A stretch of 64,000 nt of DNA, taken from positions 62,001 through 126,000 of the forward strand of contig JAZKJV010002627.1 in assembly GCA_037367405.1 (NCBI GenBank), given 5' to 3'. Under the pieces are notes generated by a model that was given only the letters and a program-made list of their open reading frames with translations, was not told the origin of the DNA and did not search any database. This DNA is from Ottelia alismoides (taxonomy: Eukaryota; Streptophyta; Magnoliopsida; Alismatales; Hydrocharitaceae). Shown here in pieces: positions 42,060-54,700 of this stretch. The first letter of the stretch is position 1, and every line of letters starts with the position of its first letter. Both the position numbers and the translations under genes were made by a program.

Positions 42060-45000
42060 TTATGAATCTCAGATTCATCACTCTAAAAGTCATGAATTAA
42101 GCTCAAATAATTAAAATTCATGGGCATTTCTTTATTTATTTTGCATAATTAGCATTCATGCATGTTTTGATAAGAATTGCATTTTATCACTCATTATTGC
42201 ACAAAATAAGAAGCCAAAAATCCCAACCCAAATGACCTGTAAAATAGCCTAACTTCCCTGATTTTTAATTAATTCATGCTAATCAACCTGAAACCACCTT
42301 CATTGTGTACATATCACTGACAAGAATAAATGAAAAATACAAAAAGAATCACTAACCTAAATAAGTGGACCAAAAACCCAAACCTAGTTCTAGGATTTCC
42401 AGACTAAAACCTCGATATCTTCCTCATCCAGTGTCCGATTTGATCCTACTCACTTTTGAACTAATGTACATTCAACTACCATCAAAACAAGACCAAGTTC
42501 AAGTGAACCGGACCTCATATGTGAAGATTGGATTTTGGGCCTCTTTTGTACATTTTGTATTTTCACGGTTTTTGACCTATTATTTTATGTACATAATTAA
42601 TCCATTTTATTAATTTATTTTCATTTATTTTCTTTGATAAAATTTTTATTAAAATGCATAAAAATTCAAATCCAAAATAAGCTTTAAATCAAAGAAACTA
42701 ACTGAGTCCGAGTCTTCACTAACTATCTGTACAAAAATTGTCTTTTCGTATTTTATTTTATTTATACCTAATAAAAATCCCAAAAAAATTAGGTTAATGT
42801 GTAAATATTTATCTTTGTTTTATCATATTTATTCCGGATTTTTATGTGGTTCAAAAATGATAAAAAGTTAGAAAACCCAAAAATTAACGTATTCTATGTA
42901 CATGGGATACCCTAAAAATATCACTTTGCACAACTGATCGATTTTGGTTTTAGTGTCTTCATGAAACTTGTAGATCTCATCGAGACGAGCAACTTTCATC
43001 TCCTGGAGCTGCCACATGTCACCCATTTTTGGGATATATATATGAGTTTTCATTAAAAAATAAAAATAATAAAATAATAAAAGATAAAAAATAAAAGACC
43101 CACCACGTGGCATCTCTAGGACCATCCTATCTCGGCCGATTAGACGGCCCAGAGATCGACACCTTCCTCCTACTCCTTTACCTAATCAAGAGGCAACGCC
43201 ACCGCCATGATTTTCGCCGCCCTCATCCCGTGAATCTCGTGCCTCGTCGTCCCCCGTCTCCCTCCGCAAATCTCGACCACCTCTGTAGCCCTCCGATCTC
43301 CTTCCTCTTCGGCCTTCATCAAATCTCAATCACCGATCTTGCCTCTCTCGTCAAATCCCTCTCCCGAAATCCCCATTAGCTTCCATCTCTAGCACCACCC
43401 CTTCTCCTATTTAACCCATCGCCACCGAAACGTCCCCGACATCCGCCGCTACACAACGTCGAGAAGCATCTTTCATTAGAGGTGGTGACAGCACCTCCAG
43501 GCCCTACTTGATCGTGAGGCATGATCCGAGTCTCCTCTGCCCCGTCATAACCTCATCTTCGAGGTCTGCTCCAGCTTCGGCCTCCTACGTCCGTCGAGCC
43601 ATACCCCCAGGTACACTAAGCCCTCTACTGATCATCTTTTCCACCCCCATCTTCTGCTCCATCACAATCGCTCCATCCTTCTTCTCTTCCCTTCTCCTAT
43701 TCTTTGATCTTTCTCCGATGACCACCACCAAGCCAGCTATCCGCACCCCCGGATATGCCTTCGATTTCACTGCCCCTGGACTTCATCGCCTCCATGCTCG
43801 TCTTCATCACCGTTCCCTCTGTCTCTCGCTATTATCATCATCAGCACCACCGCCTTCATTGACCTCAGCCATCGAGTCAAGCATCCGTGAGGAGCTCACC
43901 CTTAGTCGGTCATCAAGCCAACACCTTCGACATCAACCTCCTAGAGCATCGCTCTCCATCCCCTTCGTCCAGGAGACCACTGCCATCAACATACACTATG
44001 CTTCAACCATCCGCAACAACCGGTCGTGTGTCGACCTGCCCACTCGCCTTCGACCTCGGTTGTATCCCCGCAAGCCGTCCTCGCCTGCTCCAGGTTCACT
44101 CCATTCAACCGTGTCGACGAGTGAAAGCCCAAACCTCCTCCACCCGTGAGATAATACTCAACGTCCAGGCACGTGAGGGAGTGCCTCCCTAAAGGAGAAA
44201 TTGCAAGGGCACCCTCACCGATTCTTCTAATTTCCTACAACTCAAGCCACAAGGGGCACGTGTGACGCACATGTCACGCCTGAACATCTTGCAAGAAGAC
44301 CCTCCACGTTCTCTTATTTACAAACGCCGCCTAGCTGACCAAGGGTCACGTGCTTGGCATGCGACTGCTTGAATATTTGCAGAAAGACCCCTAAGGGTAT
44401 AGGTATTTACGCTTCAACCCCGTGCTGCATTTCATTTTATTTATTATAATTGCAAACAGACCCCTGTGTTCCCCTTTTATTTTGAACCTCTTTATCGCAT
44501 CATTTTTTTATTTAAAAATTAGCATGACGTTTTTCAACTAATTCTTGACATTGTGGCAAATGATAGATATTTTTGTAGTCTGTGGTTAATTAATAATTAA
44601 TATTCTTGTGATAAATTGTGTATTTTACCCATCTAAGGCATAGAAATTCATTAGTAATTAACCATAGCTCTGAAAATTACCGTAAATACGTGGATCATAG
44701 AATTAGTTGTATTTAACATCGTATCCAAAAAGATTTGCATTTTTATACATGATCTGCCTTACAAAAATTATTTTGCATATTTTAATCTTATATTTTAAAT
44801 AGGTATTAAATCTTGTATTTTTGAGGTTTAGGATTTTTCTGAGATCCGTTACCTAATGATAGATCTTAGATAAATTTATTCCTTGAAAATAATTAGGTTT
44901 AATATTTATTATAATTAAATATTGAAATTCACTTTGTTTGCATCTATATACTCATAAAATATTTATCTTGCATAAAAAATTCCAAAAAAGTTATAGTGCA

Positions 45001-45377
45001 TTCATTTCATCAGAATTGACATCTCGACCAAGTTTCATATTTTTCGAACATCGTTTGATTAATCTTTACATTTTAGTCCTTAAATTTCGCCACATTTGCA
45101 TTTTGCATTCTAAATTGCATTAAAAATACCAAAAAAATACTGCCTCAAAAATCGTACACAATCTTTGGTAGACAAATTTCCAGGTTGTTCCTTTGCCTCC
45201 TTGATTTCGACCTTGGGACTTGCCCAAAAAAAAACAAAAACCACACGATTGAAAATTTAATAAATTTTTTGTGGTTATTTCTTGAGCGATTCTATTTTCC
45301 CGACAACAACACTTTCAACGTTAATTTAAACACTCAATAATTCTCCATAATTAACTAAGGGCATTCCAGACTCGTCA
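42060..45377 (+). repeat. 5' LTR of element A6 (about 3.3 kb)
   Basis: The right end GTCA is fixed by the PBS. The left end, at TTATGAATC, is inferred from the TGATGAATC starts of A1 and A3. The outer parts are AT-rich. The middle (43100-44300) is GC-rich and contains CACGTG at 43104-43109 and near 44347. A U5 block CTCCTTGATTTCGACC lies near 45207. The 213-codon Ser/Pro/Arg-rich frame at 43508-44149 has no recognisable domain and is explained by GC-rich composition lacking stops. Confidence -1.
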
Positions 45378-45379
45378 GG

Positions 45380-45399
45380 TGGTGCCATTGCCGGGGAGA
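45380..45399 (+). other. Primer-binding site (tRNA-Asp) of element A6
   Basis: TGGTGCCATTGCCGGGGAGA follows the LTR after two bases and matches the tRNA-Asp complement except for a few transitions. Confidence -1.
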
Positions 45400-46832
45400 C
45401 AAACAACTTAGATTATGTTTAAAAATTTTTGTTCGATTTTCCACATTCGGTTAGTCTGACCCCCGAATCTTCGTTGTATATTTTTCATTTTTTTTCTCTC
45501 TTTCTTTTTTATTTATTTATTTTATTTCCAGCATTTATTTTCTTATTTTTTGATTAATTTTTATGCCACTCTCTTACATTCTCTCTCTTATTTTTCTTGT
45601 GAGGTGCTCGACGAACGTGGAGCTGTTTCTAACAAAACTGATGGATCTTCACTGATGCTCGAAAAACCGTAATTAAATTAAGATCGAGTCGAGTTGTGAG
45701 ACAACGTAGAATCTAGGATTTATTTTTCTGCAATTTTAATTTTTGTAATTATTTATTCATTTATAGCGGTGTCCGTTTGGAATCTCGCGTGTGTAACAAG
45801 ACCTTGAACTATTTCTGTGGTGTGTCGTGTCCTGTTTCACTCTCCGGTGAGGGTGGGGCCCTACTTGAGTGGCACTTAGGATAGACATGCACATATGGCT
45901 ATTAGAGCTTCTAAATTTTTGATTGTACTCGTAGAACCTAGGACCACACTTCACATTAATTGAGACGTACATTAGATCGTTCAATTTAGTCAAAAAATTA
46001 ACCCATTTCTTTCCGACTAATAGAACATTCTGCTAGGTGCGGTTTTCATCGGCTTGCATTCATATAGATTAAATTTTCAATTGTTGTATTGCATCCCACA
46101 TTGAGATTGCGAGGAATCACTTAGGTCTTCTATCTGAGCATACATCATTGTTTCACATGCATTGGCTTTTCCCGAATTTCTCCCTCCTGCTTTATCACAT
46201 AATTTTAAAAGGAAATTAGGACTGGACGGTAGACATGTATTTGTGCTCACCTTAAATTCTTAGTGATCACCTAATTAAAATTGGGACTGCTAAACAAAGC
46301 CGACTAAATTAACCCATAAAATCAAGAATTTTGCAGGAGAGCAATTCAAACGTTGTATTCATTTATCTTGTAGAGAGGAGAGAGACGTACACTAGGATAG
46401 TGCTAAGAAAAGATTTTATTATTGACTGCTGATTATATAAAAACGATTAGCTACTTCTCAGTGAGGATCTACAGGTAGCCCGTAAATGGTCCGGATTTCC
46501 TTAGTAGAGTGGGTGGTTTAAAGGACACTGCGTAAGGCTCCGTCCTTAAGTGACATGGGTAGCAGTTTTACGGTCGTACTTATACCCATACTGACTGAAA
46601 GTAGGTGCAACTAGTTGTAAGAATTCGGGCTAGTCGGTAGGGAAATACATGCAACTAACAACTCGCTTAAACGTTTGCAAGATTGGAATTATCACCAATT
46701 AAAATTGACAAGATAATTGACCGAACTCTTGTGGCCTTCACTATGTGAGTTGGTGAAACAAGGATCTGTATTACGTTTGTTTTGTGCGTAGATTCAGGAT
46801 AATCATCGAATACCGCACACTTGTGCCTACAT
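45400..46832 (+). other. 5' leader of element A6
   Basis: Block order matches A3 and A5, with a TAG-ended pyrimidine-rich site at 46373 followed by AGAGG...GACGTACACTAGGATAG. The segment 46374-46690 is the closest match to A3 23731-24030, including AGCTACTT..CAGTGAGGAT and GGATTTCCTTAGTAGAGTGG. The 20-nt hairpin is not clearly kept; a weaker structure around 45838-45858 may be its remnant. No gene is present. Confidence -1.
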
Positions 46833-48450
46833 CATGAATCTTAAACCTTTTTCAAATCATTTGAAATTGAGAATGGAAGATTATGGTGAATTTCGTTCGG
46901 ACTCCACGAATCCTTTACTGACCACCACAAACTTACCAATCTCAAAGGTTTGAAGACACTCTTACTCCGGACCACCTTGGGTTCGGGGACACCTTTCCCA
47001 TGAATCCTCTTCCTATGATTCCTTCATCTTCTTGGAAGGAGGTCAAACCCATACTCTCTCTTTATCTCCTAATCACATCGAGGAAGACTCTCACCTTGAT
47101 GATGCTAATTCTGATTCTTTCCATTCTATTGACTCAGATTTCTCACATTCTGAAGGTAAAAAGAGTTTGAAGAAGATGTCTCGCAAGAAAAGAGATCATG
47201 AAGATGAACCCAATGAAGACCCGATGTATGATTTTTGCAAGATTGGCTGCATCTGAGCAGCAACAACTTTTATTGAGAGAACAAATAGAGCGGTTGAATG
47301 CTAGAGGAGAACTACCAATGGAAGCAGCATACAACCCTGGGCAGTACAGAGTGAGAAATTATTTGCAGCCACTTGAGCCAGAAATAAACTGTGAACTAAA
47401 ACCAAACTTTTTAAACCAATTGTCACAATTCCATGGTAATGCTGCTGAAGAACCATAAGAATATTTATGGGACTTGGAGCTAGTATGCTCTAATCTGAGG
47501 CATCCCCATGTCTGCTAAGATTACATTCACCTCACTGCACTTCCTTTTGCCTTGAAAGGGAAGGCAGATTACTGGGTAAAGAATTTAGGAGTGACGATGA
47601 CTACCTATGATAGGTTCAAGAACCCGTTCTTAAAAAAATTCTACCCTTAGAGTCAGACCAATCAGATGAGGACACACATCACAAGTTTATCTCAGAGGCC
47701 TAATGAACAACTCTGTGATGCTTGGGATAGATTTAAAGATCTACTACAGAAATGTATGTGCCATGATCTGGATGATAACATCTTGGTCCAATCACTCTAT
47801 TCTAGCCTCAGCTGCGAGACACAAGGATTAGTGAGTGCTGCCTGTGATGGCAATTACACATCACGAGGTGCTGAAATCGTCTGGAAAGTACTAGAGCAAA
47901 TGGCTGAGAGAAGCCGTTCACAGATTGCCAATAGGGCGTATACTGATTCCCAGAACACACTTCAGTCTAAAGGAGGAAAGCAAATTGTTATAGAAATAGC
48001 AAAGGATTTGATTCCAAACATGAGAATCATCGTTGATAAGTTAGTAGTTGTGGATCAGATTCATAAAACGATGAATGACATCGACAACAAGATCTTCCAG
48101 TTTCCAAAGCAAATGATGGAGCTGACCGAGAAGATATCCAAGATTGGGATACCAGCTGCATCCGCGGTTCCCATTTATCGTGTACAACAAATCCAAGAGT
48201 AGCCAGGATCAGGACAACAACAACAATGGGCTCAGGACCAATCCTATGCCCAACCTTTCCAGCAGTCACCCTCGCTAGCTGAGATCATCGAAGAAGCACC
48301 ACCTCCAGTGTTCGAGGTGAACGACATCTAGTACACTCAAGACCCTACCCGAAAGGGTAATATGGGGGACCATCAGCCTTACCAACGTCCCACCACTTTC
48401 TATAATGCCACATTTCCACCAGCTCCGCAACACACTTAGAATACTGCCCC
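46833..48450 (+). pseudogene. Gag of element A6
   Basis: The start is MNLKPFSNHLKLRMEDYGEF, soon interrupted. A first open part carries acidic sequence (HIEEDSHLDDANSDSFHSID) and then a Lys-rich patch. The core is in another frame: NCELKPNFLNQLSQFHGNAA, ADYWVKNLGVTMTTYDRF and LCDAWDRFKDLLQKCMCHDL. Isolated TAA and TAG codons lie between. The open part at 47666-48202 (178 codons) continues into a helical region (QIHKTMNDIDNKIFQFPKQM). A Gln-rich tail with CAACAA repeats (48460-48490) follows FEVNDI. No zinc knuckle is seen. Confidence -1.
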
Positions 48451-49357
48451 ATACCAGCATCAGAAACAACAACAACAACAACCATACAACCGCCAGAATC
48501 AACACCAGGAGGTATCCCAGGAATACCGGCAACAATACCAAGCTCCACAAGGTCATCCTCAAAACAACCATCTCAACCATCCAACTCTCAAGGATAAGAA
48601 GTAGATATCCAACAACAGATGCTCGAGGAGATTCGCTACTTTCGAAATGAACTACAAGATCTATGAGTTGATGTTAATCGCTTGTCCCATTGGAGAGATG
48701 AACATACAACCCCAGCTACAACCATTCTGGACCAAGTTCAAGCTAACCTTAATAGCTTGAACAAATCTCAATCTTCTCAACAAAATGGCCAGGTATACTA
48801 CTCAGACTTTTGCATATCTGAACATGAGATCCTTTCATTTGACACTATCAACGCTATGTCACTTAGGAGCGAAAGGACCGTGGACGTACCTGACCAGGCA
48901 TGGGAATTGGATCAAGAAGACTCGGAAGATCAACGGAGGATACTTCCGAGAATGAAGAAGGAAACTTGAATTCAGCACCAGTGAAGATCCCAGCACACGA
49001 GAAAGGTAAAGCATCCATGGAGTCTACATAGGACCTTGCACCTCCAGTTGCTGCAAATATACCTTTGTCACCTTTTCAGCAACATGATTTTTAATATTAT
49101 CAGCAGAAAAATGATAGTAATAAGAACTCCATTTCTAATAAAGATGCTCTTATTTATGATTCGAGTTCTTTATCTCCCGTCTCGATTGCTTCCATTCCTT
49201 TCCCCCATGCTCTTATGAGAGGAAAACACAAACCAAAGAAAAACATTCAAGATGACCTAGAAATGGAACAATTCTATTAGAAAAATATCACAGTCAAAGT
49301 ACCATTTGATCAATATGTGGCTAATAGTCTGGCATTTCAAAAATACTTGAAAGTGAA
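48451..49357 (+). pseudogene. Gag-protease linker of element A6
   Basis: This is a Gln/Asn-rich segment, then SLNKSQSSQQNGQVYYSDFC and INAMSLRSERTVDVPDQAWE. The SLRSER sequence occupies the place of the TLRSGK motif of the lineage. VPFDQYVANSLAFQKYLKVK lies just before protease. Stops are frequent and no independent gene is present. Confidence -1.
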
Positions 49358-49921
49358 ATGCACTCCCACCAGGACTCACAGGAAGAAACCAATCAATTTG
49401 TGGAGACTCATATCTTGATAGTGGTAACTACCAAATGTGTCAAAAATAAGCATCTACTAAGAAAAAAAGGGACCTGGGTGCTCACTATGTTGAGAGTAAG
49501 TCGTATCAGTGGCATTGCGTTCGCACACACACTACTAGATAATGGTTCTTCGATCAATCTTCTCCCCTTAACCTTATACTACAAATTGGAGTTAGGACCT
49601 CTCAGAAAATCATTATCTTTGCTCCAATTTGCAGATAAATCCACTAAAAGGCCTAAGGGAGAAGTAAAGAATGTGGTCATCTTGATCGAGGGTACATGGT
49701 ACAAAGTGGACTTCACTATCCTTAATTTAGAAACCCAGAACTATTGGAAAGAATCTAAAATAATTCTTGGAAGACCATTCTTGCAAACCACTAAAGCAGT
49801 ATTCGATCACGGTACAAGAATGATGAAATTCTGCTCTCCAGGCGGAGAGGTGGACTTGGAGATGAAGCATACAAAGTGGCAAAGACCTGACTCCGAATCT
49901 ACCACTAAATACTCAAAATAA
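49358..49921 (+). pseudogene. Aspartic protease of element A6 (open, 187 codons)
   Basis: The domain reads FAHTLLDNGSSINLLPLTLY with the catalytic D-N-G kept, then LLQFADKSTKRPKGEVKNVV, YKVDFTILNLETQ and SKIILGRPFLQTTKAVFDHG. The ILGRPFL motif is the C-terminal active-site wall of the fold. The domain is uninterrupted and could be intact as a fold. It is cut off from gag by upstream frame breaks and from RT by the TAA after TKYSK. It has the best-preserved protease motif of the three copies visible here. Confidence -1.
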
Positions 49922-50285
49922 TCAGAGTGCAATTTCATTAGCACTAATGGGCCTTGGAATCAACTTCCAGAAGTTCAGAGTGAGAGCCCCTCATCAGAAG
50001 AAGAAATAGTACACAGTGCAGTTTGTGAGATATTGCCTGAACTATCTGGAGACTCAGATACCTATACCCTTGTTGACATAGACATCCTTCTGGATTCGTC
50101 AGTCCCATCTTCTTCGGGATAGTCAAGAAATATTGATGATGAGTCGGACGCGTCTTTGACCAAATTACCGCACTATTTTTGCAATCTGACTCATATTGCA
50201 TCAGAATTGGTAGCCAGCACATCACAGATTGATTCACCTTCAACCAACACAGAGCCAGACTCAAAAGCCATTCATCCAGACCTAA
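49922..50285 (+). pseudogene. Protease-RT linker of element A6
   Basis: The sequence is acidic and Ser-rich (EVQSESPSSEEEIVHSAVCE, DSDTYTLVDIDILLDSSVPS), with a TAG after SSSG. Linkers of this type vary between copies. No domain is recognised. Confidence -1.
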
Positions 50286-51187
50286 TTGATGATTCAGATT
50301 TACCTGAGCTGAAACCACTTCCTCCTACACTCAAGTATGTATTTCTTGCGGGACCCAAGGGGAAATTTACTGTGATCAATTATCTCATCATTAACCGAAG
50401 ACCAAGAATCTAGATTGCTTGAAGTTCTTTAGCGGAATCGCATGGCCATTGGTTGGATTGTGTCAGATCTTGTGGAAATCAATCCCGCTCTCTGCTCGCA
50501 CCAAATTTATGTTGAAGTTAACGCAAGACCTTCCCATAAATTCCAGAGAAGATTAAGCCCTAATCTCCGGGAAGTAGTTTAGAAAGAAATCCAGAAATGG
50601 TGCAAAGAGGGGTTTATATACCCCATTTTCAGACTCCAAGTGGGTGGCCCCCCTTCATGTTGTCCCGAAGAAATCGAGAATCAAATGGTCATCAACGAGG
50701 AGGGGGTAGAGATCACGAATCCGAGTACCCACGTCGTGGTGCATTTATGTCGATTACAGGCGCCTGAATGATGCGACCACCATTTATTGATCAAATCTTG
50801 GAGAGACTTGTAGGGAAAGCATTCTTTTATTTTCTCGATGGTACCCGGGCTACAATCAAGTAGCCATCGCTCTCGAGGATCAAGAAAAACCACCTTTACA
50901 TGTCCTTTCGGCACTTACACGTTCAAGCGCATGCCATTCGGGATTTGTAATGCCCCGGGCACATTTCAGCGGAGCATGATCACCGTCTTTGCCGAAATGG
51001 TGGGCGACTTCCTGGAAGTCTTCATGGATGACTTCTCGGTCCATGGTGATTCATTTGATACATGTTTAGCGTACTTGGACCGAGTCCTCAAGAGATGTAG
51101 GGAGGTTAATTTGGTACTCTCCTAGGAGAAAAGTCACTTTATGGTGACAAAGGGCATCGTGTTGGGCACGCCATCTTTAAAAAGGGA
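50286..51187 (+). pseudogene. Reverse transcriptase of element A6
   Basis: The entry motif LPELKPLPPTLKYVFLAGPK is clear. Several frameshifts then scramble the fingers (50410-50830). From 50880 the palm is readable as TTFTCPFGTYTFKRMPFGIC, NAPGTFQRSMITVFAEMV and LEVFMDDFSVHGDSFDTCLA, with the FMDD catalytic box intact. The frame ends at TAG after VLS, where the family has a Gln or similar residue before KSHFMV. It is inactive as a whole but less eroded than A3 at the active site. Confidence -1.
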
Positions 51188-51711
51188 ATGGAGGTCGATC
51201 CCGCCATGGTGGATGTGATCAAGAAACTTGAGTCACCAACCAAAGTTAAGTCAGTAAGGTCATTCTTAGGGCATGTTGGATTTTATCGAAGATTTAATGT
51301 TGATTTTTCAAAGATCGTCTGCCCACTGACTGAGCTCTTAGGAAAGGACACCGAGTTTATTATAAATCACAAGTGTCTAGAGGCCTTCGAGCTCTTGAAA
51401 AAGAAAATATGTGAATTGCCGATTTTAGAAGCTCTCGACTGGTCTCTTCCCTTTGAGATCATGACCGATGCATCGGATTTTGCTATCGGGGCTGTGCTTG
51501 GACAAAGACAGGATGGGATACCTTATGCGACTCACTACACGAGCAAAGTTTTGGATCATGCCAGAGAAATTATACGGTGACTGAAAAGGAAATGCTCGTG
51601 GTAGTTTGGGCCCTGGAAAAATTCAGATCATATATATTGGGCTCCAAGGTGATAATTTTTACTGATCACACGACAATCAGATATCTAATGGAAAAGAAGG
51701 ATGCCAAGTGT
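51188..51711 (+). pseudogene. RT thumb and partial RNase H of element A6, ended by A7
   Basis: A 130-codon open frame reads MEVDPAMVDVIKKLESPTKV, SVRSFLGHVGFYRRFNVDFS and [20 protein letters not shown]. After a one-base shift near 51565 it continues [20 protein letters not shown] and [17 protein letters not shown]. There the A7 LTR starts, where family members continue PRLIRW. The first Asp, the Glu and the second Asp of RNase H are present. The third Asp (VVADHLSR) lies beyond the insertion. Confidence -1.
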
Positions 51712-54700
51712 TGAATAGGATTTTTCGCGGGTCTAAAATACGTCTCACACAAGGCGGAGACGCAGTCGCTGTGGCGACCCGCAAGAAACCCCAATTCAAA
51801 CAACAATTAACCCACATCAATGATCAAATAAGCGGAGTTAAAATTTATTATAACTCTACAACAAAGATGTGTATAGGTGCAAGTATGCGTAGAGTGTGTA
51901 ATACAGGATGCAAGCAGGTAGATAGGGGTAAATTAATGCACAAAAATGAATGTGATGTATTTGTCTCTATGTGCTATTTTTCTTGTGGGTTTTTAATTTT
52001 ATATTTTTAATTTTATTTTTTGATTTTATATTTTTATATTTTGATTTTTAATTTTCTAGTTTTATATTTTCTTTTTATATTATATATATTTGTATTTCCT
52101 TTTTCTTTTAAATTATAAAACAAGATATATATAATAAAGAAAAGAGAGAGATAATGTATATATAAAAATAGGTAAAAACAAGCAAAATATAGGAAATACA
52201 TTTTTTATACTTTTTATAATCTTCCAATGTTTTTGTGATTTTTCTATATTTTTGCTATTTTTTTGATATTTTTAAAATAAAAAATACTTTAAAATAGGGA
52301 ATAAAATAAATAGCTGAGATTAAAATGGAGATGAAAATATCAATCAAAAACCAAAATTCTCCAAATTAATTTTAATATAAAGATAATAACTAAGAGAAAT
52401 TTAGAAATAGAAACTATATTTTTAGGACTTTTTAAGAATTTTTAATATTTTTATAAAGATTTTAGGGGTTTTACAATTTTTATGGGTTTTCTTTTATATA
52501 TTTTTAGTGAATTTTGGTCTGAAGGTAAAAGATGCAAAAACACACAAAATATAAATTTTTAGGATTTTTTTAAAATAGTTTTCTAATTTTTATGTATTTT
52601 CTAGTGCAAACAGGGATGAAAATGTAAGTTTTTGATTTTTTATAAATATTAAAAAGTTCCAAAATTGAAAAATAAAAATATAGCATGAAAGCACACTATG
52701 ACATGAAACTCGTCCTATTTATTGAGATTTTTTAGAGTCTATAGATGCATGAAATGAATACTAGAAAAAAAGAAAATGCAACCCTAGTAGGGGTATTTGT
52801 GTAAATATATAAAAATCCAGGGGCCTAAATGTAAATTCACAAAAAATGTATAACTGAATAAAAATATTTAAGGACCAATCACAAATAACCAAAAACCCCA
52901 GAGCTATCCCAACAAAATTTCCAAATTCTCACGTGACGGACACGTGCCTGGCAGGGAGCTGATTGCAATTTATAAGAACTTGGAGGCCTTACCGCAAAAT
53001 TACCAAAAAATTATAACTGATTTAAAAAGTTCGTGGGCTGGATACAAATATCAAAGCATCTGAGGGCCTCGCTGCAAAATAGCCAAGCCCTTGCGCAGGC
53101 TCGTGAGCTGAGTTAGCGAGGGGATAAACGCAAATAACGAAACCTTGGAGGCAAGTTCGCAGATATGACAAAAAGAAATGAAAATCCAAGGGAAGTTTAA
53201 ATATTAATATCGAAATACAAAATTGCTTGGGGTGAATATGGCAAAATACCCAAAGCACTGTGCGATCCAACGATGGTTGATCCTTGACTTAGACACGTGG
53301 CAGCGTAGGAGGAGACGATACCGCTTCGGCTCGGACTGCAGCGATTAGATCTAGATGAAAGATCTAACGGTGATGGGCGGCCAAGATCGGACGATGGCTG
53401 AATGGCTGGAAGAATTGAGGGAATCCGACAACCCGAAGTGGCTCAACAAGAACACGCGAGGAACTCGTGCCCAACGAGTTTGGATCCACCGATACCCGAG
53501 TTTCCGGGCACCTGGAAGCTCTCTTACAGTCCTTGAAGCTCTTGAAGCTATGTCGCACCTCCCAGGTGCCTCAAAGGGTCTAAAGACCATCGAATGGCCT
53601 TAGGCGCTCGCGGGTGCTCCGACGAACCTGGGGGAGATGCACTTGATCAAAACGGGGCACAGAAGCCCCCTTCCGGTCCTGCAAGGAAGGTGGAAAACAC
53701 GGCAGCATGGCGAACATGGACTAGGATTTTATTGACGAAAAATCGGCGGCTGGCGGAGTGGTTGTGGTGGCTAGAGCCTAGAGCTCCGTCAATGGTGTTT
53801 GAATGAAATTCAAGCTAATGCAACCGATAAAATTCGCATTAAAAAGAAAAGAATTAAAGCTGAGACCTACATGTAACTAAAGAGCAAAAGAAATCAAAGG
53901 AAAAATGACCTCGAGCGGCTGAAATCCACGAGATGATACTACCAGGAGCGGTGCTCCGGTGATGGGTGGAAGCTGCCTCCGTGCCGTGCCCCCTAACGGT
54001 GAGGAGAGATCGCTGTCACCTCTTCGATCCTCAGCTAGCAAGAAGGAGAGGGAAAAACATGCAAAAAGGGGTTCAAAACTCAAAAGAAGAGGAGGTGGAG
54101 TTTATGTACAAGATGGTCAGGGCAGCTCAAAGATCGAAGGACAACGACTCGATCAGTGATTCACAACCCAAGAAAAGACTCACCAATATACGAGGCGAAA
54201 AAATACAGAAGGGCTCGACATGAGAGGATGCAAGGCATGGACTCCAAAGTTCAAAGAAATCGAGGAAAAATGCAGTCTGGCACACTACATGAGCTAGGGC
54301 TAGAGAGCTGACCGCGGGTCAACTCCCTAAGCCACCTGGTTGGTCCATGTGGACCAACCAGGAAAAAGCATCCCGGAAAAGATTAAAAAATCAATAAAAA
54401 ATAATAATCGATTTTTATAATTTTAGGTTATAAAATAAAGAACATTCATTATTTTTGAAAGTATTTTATTCTGATTTTTATTTATTTTTTAAAGGTATAA
54501 AATTACAAGTTACCTTTTAGGGGCTATATATAGGTATATTGGTCTATATATTTTAATGTTTTATTTTTTTTTGTATATTTAGTCTTATTATTTTGGTTTA
54601 TTATTTTATATATTTACAACATAATTTTATACACTTAAATATATTTTTATTTTATTTTTTTGATGTATTTTTTACAATTAAATAAATAGAAGTATTAATT

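Larger units (their letters stand above)
42060..51711 (+). mobile_element. Athila-like element A6, 5' LTR to RNase H, cut by A7
   Basis: Plus-strand element with 5' LTR, PBS, leader, gag, protease, RT and part of RNase H. It interrupts A5 gag on the left and is interrupted by A7 within RNase H on the right. The remaining RNase H, integrase and 3' LTR should lie beyond 64000 if A7 is a simple insertion. The catalytic RT box is intact, but the coding region has many frame breaks. Confidence -1.
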
